Source: Micromonospora zamorensis (GTDB lineage Bacteria > Actinomycetota > Actinomycetes > Mycobacteriales > Micromonosporaceae). From it: DNA of 64,000 bases. The notes beneath the pieces were generated by a model. The model was given only the letters and a program-made list of their open reading frames with translations, ran no database searches and was not told the DNA's origin. Positions 8,084 to 16,553 of the stretch are shown piece by piece. The stretch covers positions 3,720,001 through 3,784,000 of the forward strand of contig NZ_LT607755.1 in assembly GCF_900090275.1 (NCBI RefSeq), read 5' to 3'. A program made the position numbers and the translations under genes. Numbering within the stretch: position 1 is the first letter of the stretch; each line of letters opens with the position of its first letter.

Positions 8084-9811
8084 TCAGTGCGAGTGACGGG
8101 GCACGGCGCTGCCGCTGCCGCCGACGAGGAAGTCCAGGTCCGCGCCCTGGTCGGCCTGGAGGACGTGCTCGCTGTACAGCCGTACCCATCCCCGGTCGGC
8201 CACCGGCGGCGGCGGCCGCCACTCGGCCCGGCGCTGGACAAGCTCGGTGTCGTCGACCAGGAGTTCCAGGCTCCGCGACGGGACGTCGACGCGGATCAGG
8301 TCGCCGGTGCGCACCAGCGCGAGCGGGCCGCCCACGGCCGCCTCCGGGGCCACGTGCAGGATGCAGGTGCCGTAGCCGGTGCCGCTCATTCGGGCGTCGG
8401 AGATCCGCACCATGTCCGTGATGCCGGCCGCGAGCAGCCGTCGCGGCATCGGTACGTTGCCCACCTCCGGGAAACCGGGGTAGCCGCGCGGCCCTGCGTT
8501 GCGGACCACGAGCACCGTGTCGGGGGTGACGTCCAGGTCCGGGTCGTCGGCGGCGACGACATAGTCCTCGATCCGGTCGAAGACGAGCGCGGGACCGGTG
8601 TGCGTGAGCAGTTGGGCGGAGGCGGCGGACACCTTCAGCACCGCCCCGGACGGCGCGAGCGACCCACGCAGCACCACGGTGCCGGAGCCGGCGGGCTGGA
8701 ACGGCTCGGCCAGGGTGCCGATGACCTCCCGGTTCCAGCACTGGGCGCCGGTGATGTTGTCGGCCACGCTCCTGCCGCTGACGGTGACGTGGTCCATGTT
8801 CAGCAGCGGGGCGATCTCCGCCATCACCGCCGGAACGCCGCCCGCGTAGGCGAAGTCCTCCATGAGGTACGCCCCGGACGGCATGAGGTTGACGAGCATC
8901 GGCACGTCGGCGGTGAGGGTGTCGAAGTCCTCCAGGGACAGGGGGACGCCGAGGCGTCCGGCGATGGCGAGCAGGTGTACGACGGCATTGGTGGAACCGC
9001 CGATCGCGGCGTTGACCCGGATGGCGTTCTCGAACGCCTGCCGGGTGAGCACCGTGGACAACCGTTGGTCCTGTTGGACCATGGCGACGATCCGGCGACC
9101 GGCGGCGTGTGCGAGCGCGTACCTGCGGGAGTCGACAGCCGGCACGGCGGCGGCCCCCGGGAGTTGCACGCCCAGCGCCTCGGTCACGCAGGCCATCGTG
9201 GAGGCGGTCCCCATGGTCATGCAGTGGCCCCGGCTGCGGGACATGCCGACCTCCGCCTCGGCGCAGTCGGCCGCGCTCATCCGGCCCGCCCGCATCTCCT
9301 CGGTGAAGCGCCAGACGACGGTGCCCGAGCCGATGTCCTGCCCGCGGAACTTGCCGTTGAGCATCGGGCCGCCGGTCATCATCAGAGTCGGCAGGTCGAC
9401 GCTCGCCGCCCCCATCAGCAGACCGGGAGTGGTCTTGTCGCAGCCGGAGAGCAGGACGACCCCGTCGAGCGGATTGGCCCGGACCGACTCCTCCAACTCC
9501 ATCGCCAGCAGGTTGCGGTAGAGCATGGTGGTGGGTCGCATCAGGGGCTCGCCGAGGCTCATCGCGGGGAACTCCAGGGGCAGGCCGCCGCTCTCCCACA
9601 CGCCCCGCTTCACCGATTCGGCCAGGTCCCGCAGGTGGGCGTTGCAGGGTGTCAGCTCCGACCAGGTGGTGGCGATGCCGATCACCGGACGACCGTCGAA
9701 GACGTCGTCCGCGAACCCCTGGTTGCGCATCCAGGACCGGTGGATGAACCCGTTGCGGCCCTCCGCACCGAACCACTGCCCGCTGCGCAGCGGTGGATTC
9801 GTCGTCGACAT
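8084..9811 (-). CDS. IlvD/Edd-family sugar-acid dehydratase (pentonate dehydratase candidate)
   Basis: A 575-residue iron-sulfur dehydratase. Three conserved cysteines that would hold the cluster are C56 (SELTPCNAH), C124 (LLSGCDKTTPG) and C197 (SRGHCMTMG); NAAIGGSTNAVVHLLAIAGR and SDARMSGTGYGTCILHVAPE follow. The latter wording is typical of L-arabinonate/D-xylonate dehydratases rather than branched-chain IlvD. Together with the semialdehyde dehydrogenase and FAH-fold gene upstream it would convert a pentonate to 2-keto-3-deoxypentonate, the first committed Weimberg step. It is the last gene of the minus-strand operon, 103 bases after the dehydrogenase. Which pentonate is used cannot be decided from sequence. 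Confidence 0.9.
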   Translation of the reverse strand: MSTTNPPLRSGQWFGAEGRNGFIHRSWMRNQGFADDVFDGRPVIGIATTWSELTPCNAHLRDLAESVKRGVWESGGLPLEFPAMSLGEPLMRPTTMLYRNLLAMELEESVRANPLDGVVLLSGCDKTTPGLLMGAASVDLPTLMMTGGPMLNGKFRGQDIGSGTVVWRFTEEMRAGRMSAADCAEAEVGMSRSRGHCMTMGTASTMACVTEALGVQLPGAAAVPAVDSRRYALAHAAGRRIVAMVQQDQRLSTVLTRQAFENAIRVNAAIGGSTNAVVHLLAIAGRLGVPLSLEDFDTLTADVPMLVNLMPSGAYLMEDFAYAGGVPAVMAEIAPLLNMDHVTVSGRSVADNITGAQCWNREVIGTLAEPFQPAGSGTVVLRGSLAPSGAVLKVSAASAQLLTHTGPALVFDRIEDYVVAADDPDLDVTPDTVLVVRNAGPRGYPGFPEVGNVPMPRRLLAAGITDMVRISDARMSGTGYGTCILHVAPEAAVGGPLALVRTGDLIRVDVPSRSLELLVDDTELVQRRAEWRPPPPVADRGWVRLYSEHVLQADQGADLDFLVGGSGSAVPRHSH

Positions 9812-9914
9812 CGGCACACCTTCCTGTCGTCGTCCCGCCCGGCGTCTGCGAGCCGGCGGGTCTGGCTGGTGACATCGGGACCAGGGGCACGTGCGGGAGC
9901 GACCGACGGCGCGG

Positions 9915-11432
9915 CTACTCCCCCTTCGGTTCCAATTTCCCGTCGACTCGGCGCGGAATGGCGGTGTACGCGTCCCGAAGCTCGTCGGGGAGGATCCACT
10001 CTGGGGCGTCCTGCCACGCCAGCGGACGGAGGAACCGCCGGATCGACGTGGCGCCCACCGAGGTGTGCACGGCGTTGGTCGACGGCCAGGGCCCGCCGTG
10101 GTGCTGAGCCCACGACACGCGGACACCGGTGGGATAGCCGTCGAAGACGATCCGACCCGAGCGGGCGGCGAGCACGTCGACCAGCCCGCGCACCGCATCG
10201 GCGTCATCGTCGGGTCCACGATGGACGGAACCGGTCAGTGACGGCGGGACGGTCGCCAGCACGGCGTCGAGTTCGGCGACGTCGCGATACCGGACCACGA
10301 CCATGAGCGGTCCGAAGCACTCGCCGGCGATCTCGGCGGTGAGTCCCGGCAGGTCGACCTCCAGCAGGGTCGGCGCGACGGTGAAGCCCTCGCCGGGCTC
10401 GACCTGGGGCCGGGCCGAGACACGCGCGCCGGCCTGCTCGAAAGCCGTCGCGCCGCTCTCATAGGCGTCCCGGATGCGCTCGTTCAACAGGACCGTGCCG
10501 CCCGCCGAGGCGACCCTCCCCCGCAGCCTGTCGACCAGGTGCTCACCGCCCGGATCCGCCGGGATGAACGCCAGACCAGGCTTGGTGCACAGCTGACCAC
10601 CCGAGGCCGTGAAGGAGACGAACAGCCCTTCGGCGATCGCGTCTGCCCGGTCGGCGGCCGCGCCGGGCAGGACGACGATCGGGTTGACGCTGCTCAGCTC
10701 GGCGTAGAGGGGAATCGGGTCGGGTCGTTCGTCGATGGCCGCCTGGATGGCCCGGGCGGCGCCGACGGAGCCCGTCAACGCGACCGCGCGGATCGCGGGG
10801 TGGCGCACCAGCGACCGACCGGACTGCTCTCCGTACACGGTGGTGATCACGCCGTCAGGCCCGCCCAGGTCGCGAATGGCCGACCCGATCGCGTCGGCGG
10901 AGGCGTGCGACGTCAGCGGGTGCGACGGGTGGGCCTTCAGGACCGTGGGACAACCCGCGGCGAGCGCGGAGGCGGTGTCGCCTCCGGCAACCGAGAAGGC
11001 GAAGGGGAAGTTACTGGCTCCGAAGACGGCGACCGGCCCGAGGGGCACGAGCATCCGCCGCAGGTCAGGGCCGGGCCCGATGGGGGTGTCGGCGGCGTGG
11101 TCGATGGCCGCCTCGACGTACCCGCCGTCGCGCAGGACGTCGCCGAACATACGGAACTGGAGAGCCGACCGGGTGAGCTCCGTTTCGAGCCGCGCCCGGC
11201 TCAAGCCGGTCTCCGCCTCCGCGACGGCGACCAGGTCCGCGCGACGGGACTCCAGGGACTCGGCGATGCGGTCCAGCATCTCCGCCCTGCCGATTCTGCC
11301 CAGGCCGGAGAGCCACTGCGCGGCACGGGACGCCTGGCCGACGACAACCTCCAGCCGAGACTCGTCCGTCTCGCTGAGATCGGTCGCGCGACGCCGACCG
11401 TCGCGCGGATCGACAGTGTTGACCACGTTCAC
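9915..11432 (-). CDS. Alpha-ketoglutaric semialdehyde dehydrogenase (aldehyde dehydrogenase family)
   Basis: A 505-residue NAD(P)-dependent aldehyde dehydrogenase. The segment FGASNFPFAFSVAGGDTASA (about 137-156) is the signature of the ketoglutarate-semialdehyde branch; the general base E245 lies in YAELSSVNP and the catalytic C282 in GGQLCTKPG. The expected reaction is 2,5-dioxopentanoate to 2-oxoglutarate, the final Weimberg step. I use the GTG at 11432, preceded by GGGGAGGAGAGG; it overlaps the end of the FAH-fold gene by four bases, so the two are translationally coupled. Other aldehydes remain possible substrates. Confidence 0.9.
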   Translation of the reverse strand: MNVVNTVDPRDGRRRATDLSETDESRLEVVVGQASRAAQWLSGLGRIGRAEMLDRIAESLESRRADLVAVAEAETGLSRARLETELTRSALQFRMFGDVLRDGGYVEAAIDHAADTPIGPGPDLRRMLVPLGPVAVFGASNFPFAFSVAGGDTASALAAGCPTVLKAHPSHPLTSHASADAIGSAIRDLGGPDGVITTVYGEQSGRSLVRHPAIRAVALTGSVGAARAIQAAIDERPDPIPLYAELSSVNPIVVLPGAAADRADAIAEGLFVSFTASGGQLCTKPGLAFIPADPGGEHLVDRLRGRVASAGGTVLLNERIRDAYESGATAFEQAGARVSARPQVEPGEGFTVAPTLLEVDLPGLTAEIAGECFGPLMVVVRYRDVAELDAVLATVPPSLTGSVHRGPDDDADAVRGLVDVLAARSGRIVFDGYPTGVRVSWAQHHGGPWPSTNAVHTSVGATSIRRFLRPLAWQDAPEWILPDELRDAYTAIPRRVDGKLEPKGE

Positions 11433-12640
11433 AGCAGCCCTCTCCTCCCCAGATTGCCCATCAGATCGCGGACGCCAAAGTGCCAGGGCTCGCACTCCTC
11501 CGCGTGCCACACCCGGTTGACCAGGGTGCCGAGTGCCGGACAGCTGATCCGTACGACGTCGTCGACCTTGTGGGTGAAGCCCTCACCGGCGCGGTCCCGG
11601 TCCTGGATGGGCGCGAACATCGTGCCGAGCATCAGGGCGGCACCGTCGGGATAGCTGTGGTGCGGGCCGATCAACTGCCGCACGAGGTCCTCCGGGTCCC
11701 GCGACATCCGGGTCATCTCGGAGACCGCCTCCAGGAGGAAACCGTCCAACCCGCGGACCTCCAGGCTGACCTCGAGTTCGCGGACCCGATCCATGCCGAA
11801 CCGGTCGTCGAAGAGCCGGATCAGGGGGCCGAGGGCACACGAGGCGTTGTTGTCCTTCGCCAGCGGAAGCAACAGCGCCGACCGGCCCTCCACATCCCGC
11901 AGGTTCACGTCGTTGCCGAGGGTGGCTCCGACGATCCGGCCACTGGACTGGACGATGAGCGTGACCTCGGGCTCCGGGTTGTTCCAGGTCGACGCGGCCA
12001 GCACGCCGACCGGAACGGCGGTGCCGACGGCGGACAGGATCTGACCCTTGGTGAAGATCTCGGCGTCCGGGCCGATCCCCACCTCCAGGTACTGACTCCA
12101 CATGCCCTCGGCCACCAGCAGACTCTTGAGCCGCTCCGCCTCCGCCGAGCCCGGAGCCAGGCTGTGCAGGTCGACACCGACGTCGGCGAGCATTCGGCGC
12201 CGGATGTCCCCCGCGAGCGCCAGGTCTCCCCGGGCCCGTTCCTCGATGACGCGTTCGATCATCGAGACGGGAAAGGTCACGCCGGCGGCCTTGAGGACCT
12301 GAAGGTCGACCGGGGCGAGCAGCCAGGGCCGCGTACGGTCGCGGGTCGCGGCCTCGGTGTTGGCCAGTATCTCCCCGAGGTCGCCCACCCGCGGCCCGTC
12401 GAGCCCGGCCACCGTCGCGGCGGGGTCGGGAAGCTCGCAGATGTCCCGGACGGTCGGGAACCGACGGCTGATGTCGAAGACCTCGCCGTTTCGGACGGTC
12501 ACGGGCGAGGGTCCGTCGACGGACGGGTCCCAGATCCGGCCGACGAGGACGCTGTCGTCGGCGTCGTCCGGCAGCGCCTCGACGGCGGTGCCGACCCAGC
12601 CCGCGCCCGGGGTCGTGCGCCGGGGCCGTGGCACCGTCAT
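11429..12640 (-). CDS. FAH-fold 2-keto-3-deoxypentonate dehydratase candidate
   Basis: A 403-residue fumarylacetoacetate-hydrolase-family protein, first gene of the sugar-acid operon. The long N-terminal region (VLVGRIWDPSVDGPSPVTVR, DISRRFPTVRDICELPDP) and the core LAPVDLQVLKAAGVTFPVSM, IFTKGQILSAVGTAVPVG and LLLPLAKDNNASCALGP match the XylX/AraD-type group. These remove water from 2-keto-3-deoxy-pentonate to give 2,5-dioxopentanoate. The ATG at 12640 follows GGGGAGCGG. It overlaps the dehydrogenase gene by four bases. The assignment rests partly on the operon, which supplies the enzymes before and after it. Confidence 0.87.
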   Translation of the reverse strand: MTVPRPRRTTPGAGWVGTAVEALPDDADDSVLVGRIWDPSVDGPSPVTVRNGEVFDISRRFPTVRDICELPDPAATVAGLDGPRVGDLGEILANTEAATRDRTRPWLLAPVDLQVLKAAGVTFPVSMIERVIEERARGDLALAGDIRRRMLADVGVDLHSLAPGSAEAERLKSLLVAEGMWSQYLEVGIGPDAEIFTKGQILSAVGTAVPVGVLAASTWNNPEPEVTLIVQSSGRIVGATLGNDVNLRDVEGRSALLLPLAKDNNASCALGPLIRLFDDRFGMDRVRELEVSLEVRGLDGFLLEAVSEMTRMSRDPEDLVRQLIGPHHSYPDGAALMLGTMFAPIQDRDRAGEGFTHKVDDVVRISCPALGTLVNRVWHAEECEPWHFGVRDLMGNLGRRGLL

Positions 12641-12745
12641 GAGCCGCTCCCCAGGTCGAAGAAGGATTGCTCGCCCCGGGGCGGATGTCACAGACGGCGT
12701 CCTGGTACATCCGGAGTGGATACGAGTCAGCGTCAGGCGTGTGAA

Positions 12746-12826
12746 ATTGCAACGATCGTAGCGCCATGTGCAACGCTGTCAAGCGCTGGTTGCGCATGGC
12801 ATGACCCTCATTGCGTATTATGCAAT
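12746..12826. promoter_or_regulatory. IclR-type operator region (TTGC/GCAA half-sites)
   Basis: The divergent gap contains a cluster of TTGC/GCAA elements. ATTGC-N7-GCAAT at 12810-12826 is a 17-bp near-palindrome. TGCAAC at 12769-12774 and GTTGCG at 12789-12794 face each other across 14 bases, and a further ATTGCAAC lies at 12746-12753. Sites of this style are typical of IclR dimers and tetramers. Their position between the catabolic operon and the IclR gene fits control of both. Confidence 0.6.
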
Positions 12827-12839
12827 CGCAGTGGCGGTC

Positions 12840-13679
12840 ATGCTCCGCCGCGCGGAGGGAGACAGGGCCTTGGCGCAATCGATTCGCCGTGCGATCGACC
12901 TCGTCCGTCGGTCGGCGGAGCACCCGCTGTCGCTCACGGAGGCGGCGGACGTGCTCGGCGTCCACAAGTCCACGGCCCTGCGCATCCTCCAGACACTGGA
13001 GTCCGCGCGCTTCGTGCGCCGGACCGGCGCGGGCACCTATGTGCTCGGCAGTGGCGTGATCGAGCTGTCCGAGCTCGCGCTCGGCTCGATGGACCTACGT
13101 CAGTTCGCCGCCGCACACCTGCGTGCGTTGCAACGCCAGACCGGCCACACCGTGCACCTGGCGCAACTGACCGGTGACGAGATCATCTACATCGACAAGG
13201 TGGACAGCCCGGCGTTCGACGCCGTCAAGCTGCCGTCCCGGGTGGGCCGCGCGGTGTCGATCTATGCGAGCGCCGTCGGCAAGACGATCCTGGCCTACCT
13301 ACCCCAGGAGGAGCGCGACCGCCTCCTGTCCCCCGTCGTCTTCGAGCGGTTCACCGACACCACCTTCGCCGACCCCGAGTCGCTCGCGACCGAGTTGGGC
13401 CGCATCCGGGAGCAGGGCTGGGCCACGGACAACGGCGAACACGACGCGTACGTGATGTGTGTCGCCGCACCGGTCAGGGATTCACGAGGGCAGGTCATCG
13501 CCGCCGCCTCGATGACGGCGATCGAGGTCATCGCGAGCCTCGACCAGTTGAAGAGCGGCCTTCCACTCCTGCTGAGGACCGCGGACCAGATCTCGTCCGA
13601 ACTGGGCTACACACCTCCGTCACCCGCGGGCACTGACGGCTCGGTCGACGACGACCGTCTGACGAACACAACCAGCTAA
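12840..13679 (+). CDS. IclR-family transcriptional regulator of the sugar-acid operon
   Basis: With the ATG at 12840 the protein has about 279 residues, the normal IclR size. The winged helix-turn-helix (AADVLGVHKSTALRILQTLE) is followed by the GAF-like effector domain with LARLTGDE-type segment LAQLTGDEIIYIDKVDSP, GRAVSIYASAVGKTILAYLP and VAAPVRDSRGQVIAAASM. A longer frame reaching 12768 would run through the operator palindrome, so I prefer 12840. It is divergent from the Weimberg-type operon and probably represses it until a pentonate or keto-acid intermediate binds; the effector is inferred. Confidence 0.88.
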   Translation: MLRRAEGDRALAQSIRRAIDLVRRSAEHPLSLTEAADVLGVHKSTALRILQTLESARFVRRTGAGTYVLGSGVIELSELALGSMDLRQFAAAHLRALQRQTGHTVHLAQLTGDEIIYIDKVDSPAFDAVKLPSRVGRAVSIYASAVGKTILAYLPQEERDRLLSPVVFERFTDTTFADPESLATELGRIREQGWATDNGEHDAYVMCVAAPVRDSRGQVIAAASMTAIEVIASLDQLKSGLPLLLRTADQISSELGYTPPSPAGTDGSVDDDRLTNTTS

Positions 13680-13705
13680 GGAAAGAGGGCACGAGGGCGG
13701 CCCCG

Positions 13706-14671
13706 GTGACCGTTAGAATCGCGGCCGTGGATCTGGACGAGACCGCCGCCCGACTCGGGGTGCCCGTCGAGGACGTCGAACGCGTGCACCAACTCGCCGG
13801 TGACCGGCCGTCGGCGCCGCTGCCCGACAAGGCCGACGCGCGCGCGATCCTCGGCCGGCTCGCGGTGCGGTCGGACGACACCACCGAGATCATGGCCGGC
13901 TGGCCCGACCCCGACTCACCACACTGGACCCCAGAGCTGCGCTGGCTGCTCGACCGGTCGATCGCCCTGGTCCGCGCCGACCTCGGCGGCCACGGCTGGC
14001 TGTCGCCGGGGCCGGAGTTGCCGCGCGAGCGGGGCCCGGCGTGGCGGCATCTCTACGTGTACGCGTACCTGGCCATGGTCGACGTCGTCACGGCGTACCA
14101 CCGCGATCACGGCATCGCCGACGCCGTGTCCTGGGTGACCCTGGCGGACCTGGGCCGCAACCTCACTGTCGACCGGCGGATGCGCGGCGAGGGCTGGCCG
14201 GTGATGCAGAGCTGGCTGACCCTGCACGCGCGCGGTGGCCTGTACGAGCTGGGGCGGTTGCAGCACCAGCGCGGTGGCAGCGCCATCGACCTGCACATCC
14301 CCGAGTCGGGACCGCTGACCCCGGAGGCGGTCGCGGCGTCGCTCGACGAGGCCCGCGCGTTCTTCCCCCGCCACTTTCCCGACGAGCAATACACCGCTTT
14401 CGCCTGCGGCTCCTGGCTGCTCGACCCGCAGCTGCGGGAATACCTGCCCGAGGACTCCAACATCGTCCGGTTCCAGCGGAGGTTCGAGCTGGAGCCCTAC
14501 GACGAGCAGGAGGGGCCCGACGCCGACGTGGAGGTGCTGCGGTTCGCGTTCCGCAGCCTCACCACGCCGCTCGACGAGCTGCCACGCGGCAGCGTGCTCC
14601 AGCGCGCGATCGTCGACCACCTGAAGGCCGGCCGGCACTGGCAGTGGCGCCGCGGTCGCTTCCCGATCTGA
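13706..14671 (+). CDS. Acyltransferase-domain protein (NAT_N/GNAT_C type)
   Basis: A 321-residue actinobacterial protein in which I recognise the two-part arrangement of an N-terminal acyltransferase-like helical domain (WTPELRWLLDRSIALVRADL) and a GNAT-like C-terminal domain (SAIDLHIPESGPLTPEAVAA, AFACGSWLLDPQLREYLPED, NIVRFQRRFELEP). Members are annotated as putative N-acyltransferases; no substrate is established. The GTG at 13706 is used; a second GTG at 13727 is also possible. It starts 26 bases after the IclR gene and may share its transcript, but nothing links its function to sugar acids. Confidence 0.75.
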   Translation: MTVRIAAVDLDETAARLGVPVEDVERVHQLAGDRPSAPLPDKADARAILGRLAVRSDDTTEIMAGWPDPDSPHWTPELRWLLDRSIALVRADLGGHGWLSPGPELPRERGPAWRHLYVYAYLAMVDVVTAYHRDHGIADAVSWVTLADLGRNLTVDRRMRGEGWPVMQSWLTLHARGGLYELGRLQHQRGGSAIDLHIPESGPLTPEAVAASLDEARAFFPRHFPDEQYTAFACGSWLLDPQLREYLPEDSNIVRFQRRFELEPYDEQEGPDADVEVLRFAFRSLTTPLDELPRGSVLQRAIVDHLKAGRHWQWRRGRFPI

Positions 14672-14730
14672 CCAGGCACCTGGCGGCCGACGAGAGCGCG
14701 GCCGACGACAGCCACCGACGCCCCGCGTGC

Positions 14731-15249
14731 TCAGGTGACGCGATGCCGGTGGTAGTGGCGGGCCGCTTTGGCGCGAGAGCCGCAACCGTCCATTGAGCAC
14801 CAGCGTCGGGTGCCGTTTCGCGACGTGTCGTAGAAATGCAGGACGCAGGCGGGGTTGCCGCAGGGACGGATGCGGTTGGGTTGCTGGCGAAGCAACTCCA
14901 GGTAGTTGACGGCCGCCTGCCAGGACGGAAGCCAGTCGGTGTCGACGTCTTGGTGCTCCTGCACGGCCCCCTGCCGGAGCGTGTAGCGCGAGGCGCCACG
15001 GGCGAGGATCGCGTTGACCGCCCGTTCGGCGTCCTCGCCGGGCTGCTCCAGGACCCGACGCAGCGCCGCGCGCGCCTCGCGCAGCGGCACCTCCACCGAC
15101 GCGGGCTCCCCCGGCAGTCGGTGCTCGGCGAGCCAGCCTCGCAGCCCGTCGGGCTCGTCGAACAGGTCGACCATGCGGCCCCGCTCGACCCACTCGGTGT
15201 TGACCAGGTCCAGTGCGAGGGGCTCGCCCACCAGCGGCCGACGTGTCAT
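14731..15249 (-). CDS. CGNR zinc-finger regulator (second copy)
   Basis: A 172-residue ABATE/CGNR protein. The N-terminal family hallmark LALDLVNTEWVERGR is intact, followed by DEPDGLRGWLAEHRLP. The C-terminal finger has CGNPACVLHFYDTSRN and RRWCSMDGCGSRAKAARHYH with four cysteines. The ATG at 15249 gives the canonical start MTRRPLVGEPLALDLVN. Only 110 bases separate it from the divergent PPOX operon, and a promoter framed by GGTTAG/CTAACC repeats lies there, so this protein likely controls that operon. It differs clearly from the first CGNR protein in the window, which has different putative operators. Confidence 0.88.
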   Translation of the reverse strand: MTRRPLVGEPLALDLVNTEWVERGRMVDLFDEPDGLRGWLAEHRLPGEPASVEVPLREARAALRRVLEQPGEDAERAVNAILARGASRYTLRQGAVQEHQDVDTDWLPSWQAAVNYLELLRQQPNRIRPCGNPACVLHFYDTSRNGTRRWCSMDGCGSRAKAARHYHRHRVT

Positions 15250-15276
15250 GGGGCCAACCTTACCACCGTTCGCCGT

Positions 15277-15335
15277 TTGACAGGTTAGGCAGGGCGGCGT
15301 ACCTTCTAACCGGCTAACTAAGCCAAGGGGGTTAG
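15277..15335 (+). promoter_or_regulatory. Promoter with flanking GTTAG/CTAAC operator repeats
   Basis: TTGACA (15277-15282), a 17-base spacer and TACCTT (15300-15305) make a good vegetative promoter for the PPOX operon. GGTTAG (15283-15288) starts right after the -35 and CTAACC (15306-15311) follows right after the -10, as a perfect inverted repeat across the promoter. CTAAC (15314-15318) and GTTAG (15331-15335) form a second inverted pair. A regulator bound here would block RNA polymerase. The divergent CGNR protein is the natural candidate. Confidence 0.7.
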
Positions 15336-15359
15336 ACCCGAGTTCGGAGGGCGTCCGCC

Positions 15360-16043
15360 ATGCCACATCGCTACCTACAGGAACTGACCAGCGCCTCGGT
15401 GGTCGCCGCGCAGCAGCGCTACGGCAGCCGCCCCGCCATCGCGCGCATGGTCGCCGGCTGGGACACGGACGCGATGCTCGGCGCCGACGAGACCGCCTTC
15501 ATCGCCGAACGCGACAGCTTCTACCTCGCCACCGTCGGCGAGAACGGCTGGCCGTATCTGCAGCACCGCGGTGGGCCGCCCGGCTTCCTGCGCGTTCTCG
15601 ACCCCACCGACGGGCACAGCGTGCTCGGCTGGGCCGATCTGCGCGGCAACCGGCAGTACCTGTCGGTCGGCAACCTCGGCACCTCGCCGCGGGTGTCGCT
15701 GCTGCTCATGGACTACGCCCACCAGCAGCGACTCAAGATCATCGGCACGGCCCGCGTTACCGACGTCCGGGACCGGGCATCCGAGGGCCTGCTGGAGAGG
15801 CTGAACGTGCTCGGGCAGCCGGGCAAGGTGGAACGGCTGATCACCGTCGACGTGCACGGCTACGACTGGAACTGCCCGCAACACATCACGCCCCGCTTCA
15901 GTGAGGCGGAACTCGCGGACGCGCTCGCGCCGATACGCGACGAACTGACACGCCTGCGCGCGGACAACCACGCCCTACGCGAACAACTGCACGGCCACGC
16001 CCTACCCGACGATCAGCGAGACAGGGACAGCCATGAGCACTGA
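15360..16043 (+). CDS. Pyridoxamine 5'-phosphate oxidase-family flavoprotein
   Basis: A 227-residue split-barrel protein. [20 protein letters not shown] and [11 protein letters not shown] are the FMN-binding strand-turn typical of the large PPOX-like family, followed by [20 protein letters not shown] and [20 protein letters not shown]. It ends in a short helical tail with [17 protein letters not shown], a probable small coiled coil. Such proteins bind FMN, F420 or heme; which one cannot be told here. GGAGG lies nine bases before the ATG. It is the first gene of a three-gene operon, and its stop overlaps the DUF1348 gene start by 11 bases. Confidence 0.85.
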   Translation: MPHRYLQELTSASVVAAQQRYGSRPAIARMVAGWDTDAMLGADETAFIAERDSFYLATVGENGWPYLQHRGGPPGFLRVLDPTDGHSVLGWADLRGNRQYLSVGNLGTSPRVSLLLMDYAHQQRLKIIGTARVTDVRDRASEGLLERLNVLGQPGKVERLITVDVHGYDWNCPQHITPRFSEAELADALAPIRDELTRLRADNHALREQLHGHALPDDQRDRDSHEH

Positions 16044-16515
16044 CGCCCCCGACCCGAACGCGCCGCCGCGGCACCCGTTGCCGCCGTTCGACGCCGAAAC
16101 CGCACGAATCAAGGTGCAGGCCGCCGAAGACGCCTGGAACACCCGCGACCCGCAGCGCGTGGCCGCCGCCTACACACCCGACAGCATCTGGCGCAACCGG
16201 TCGACCTTCCTCACCGGCCGCCACGAGATCGAAGCGTTCCTGACCGACAAGTGGGAACGCGAACTCGACTACGTGCTCCGTAAACAACTGTGGGCGTTCC
16301 ACGAAAACCGTATCGCCGTGCGGTTCCAGTACGAGTGGCACGACGCCACCGGCCAATGGTGGCGCAGCTACGGCAACGAACAGTGGGAGTTCGACGAGCG
16401 CGGCTACATGGCCCGCCGGGAGGCCAGCATCAACGACGTCCCCATCTCCGCCGAGGAGCGCCGCATCCACGGGCGGAGGCCCCCAGGCGACGACACCGAC
16501 ATACCGCTGCGGTGA
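16033..16515 (+). CDS. NTF2-like DUF1348-family protein
   Basis: A 160-residue cone-fold protein with the DUF1348 wording [54 protein letters not shown] and [20 protein letters not shown]. The biochemical role of DUF1348 is unknown; the fold usually makes a small-molecule pocket. It overlaps the PPOX gene and is followed after 38 bases by the metallo-hydrolase gene, so the three products probably act on the same compound or stress. There is no signal peptide. Confidence 0.88.
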   Translation: MSTDAPDPNAPPRHPLPPFDAETARIKVQAAEDAWNTRDPQRVAAAYTPDSIWRNRSTFLTGRHEIEAFLTDKWERELDYVLRKQLWAFHENRIAVRFQYEWHDATGQWWRSYGNEQWEFDERGYMARREASINDVPISAEERRIHGRRPPGDDTDIPLR

Positions 16516-16553
16516 CAACCGCCGGCACCACGGCAAGACCAGGGAGAAAAACC

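Noticed and set aside
6289..8241. 650-residue open frame on the minus strand across the PhoX-like gene
   Set aside because: It is an antisense shadow caused by high GC; the plus-strand frame has Tat signal, ribosome site and family motifs throughout.
8087..10306. 739-residue plus-strand open frame opposite the sugar-acid operon
   Set aside because: Composition is Gly/Arg/His-rich without domains; the minus strand encodes well-conserved dehydratase and dehydrogenase in this stretch.
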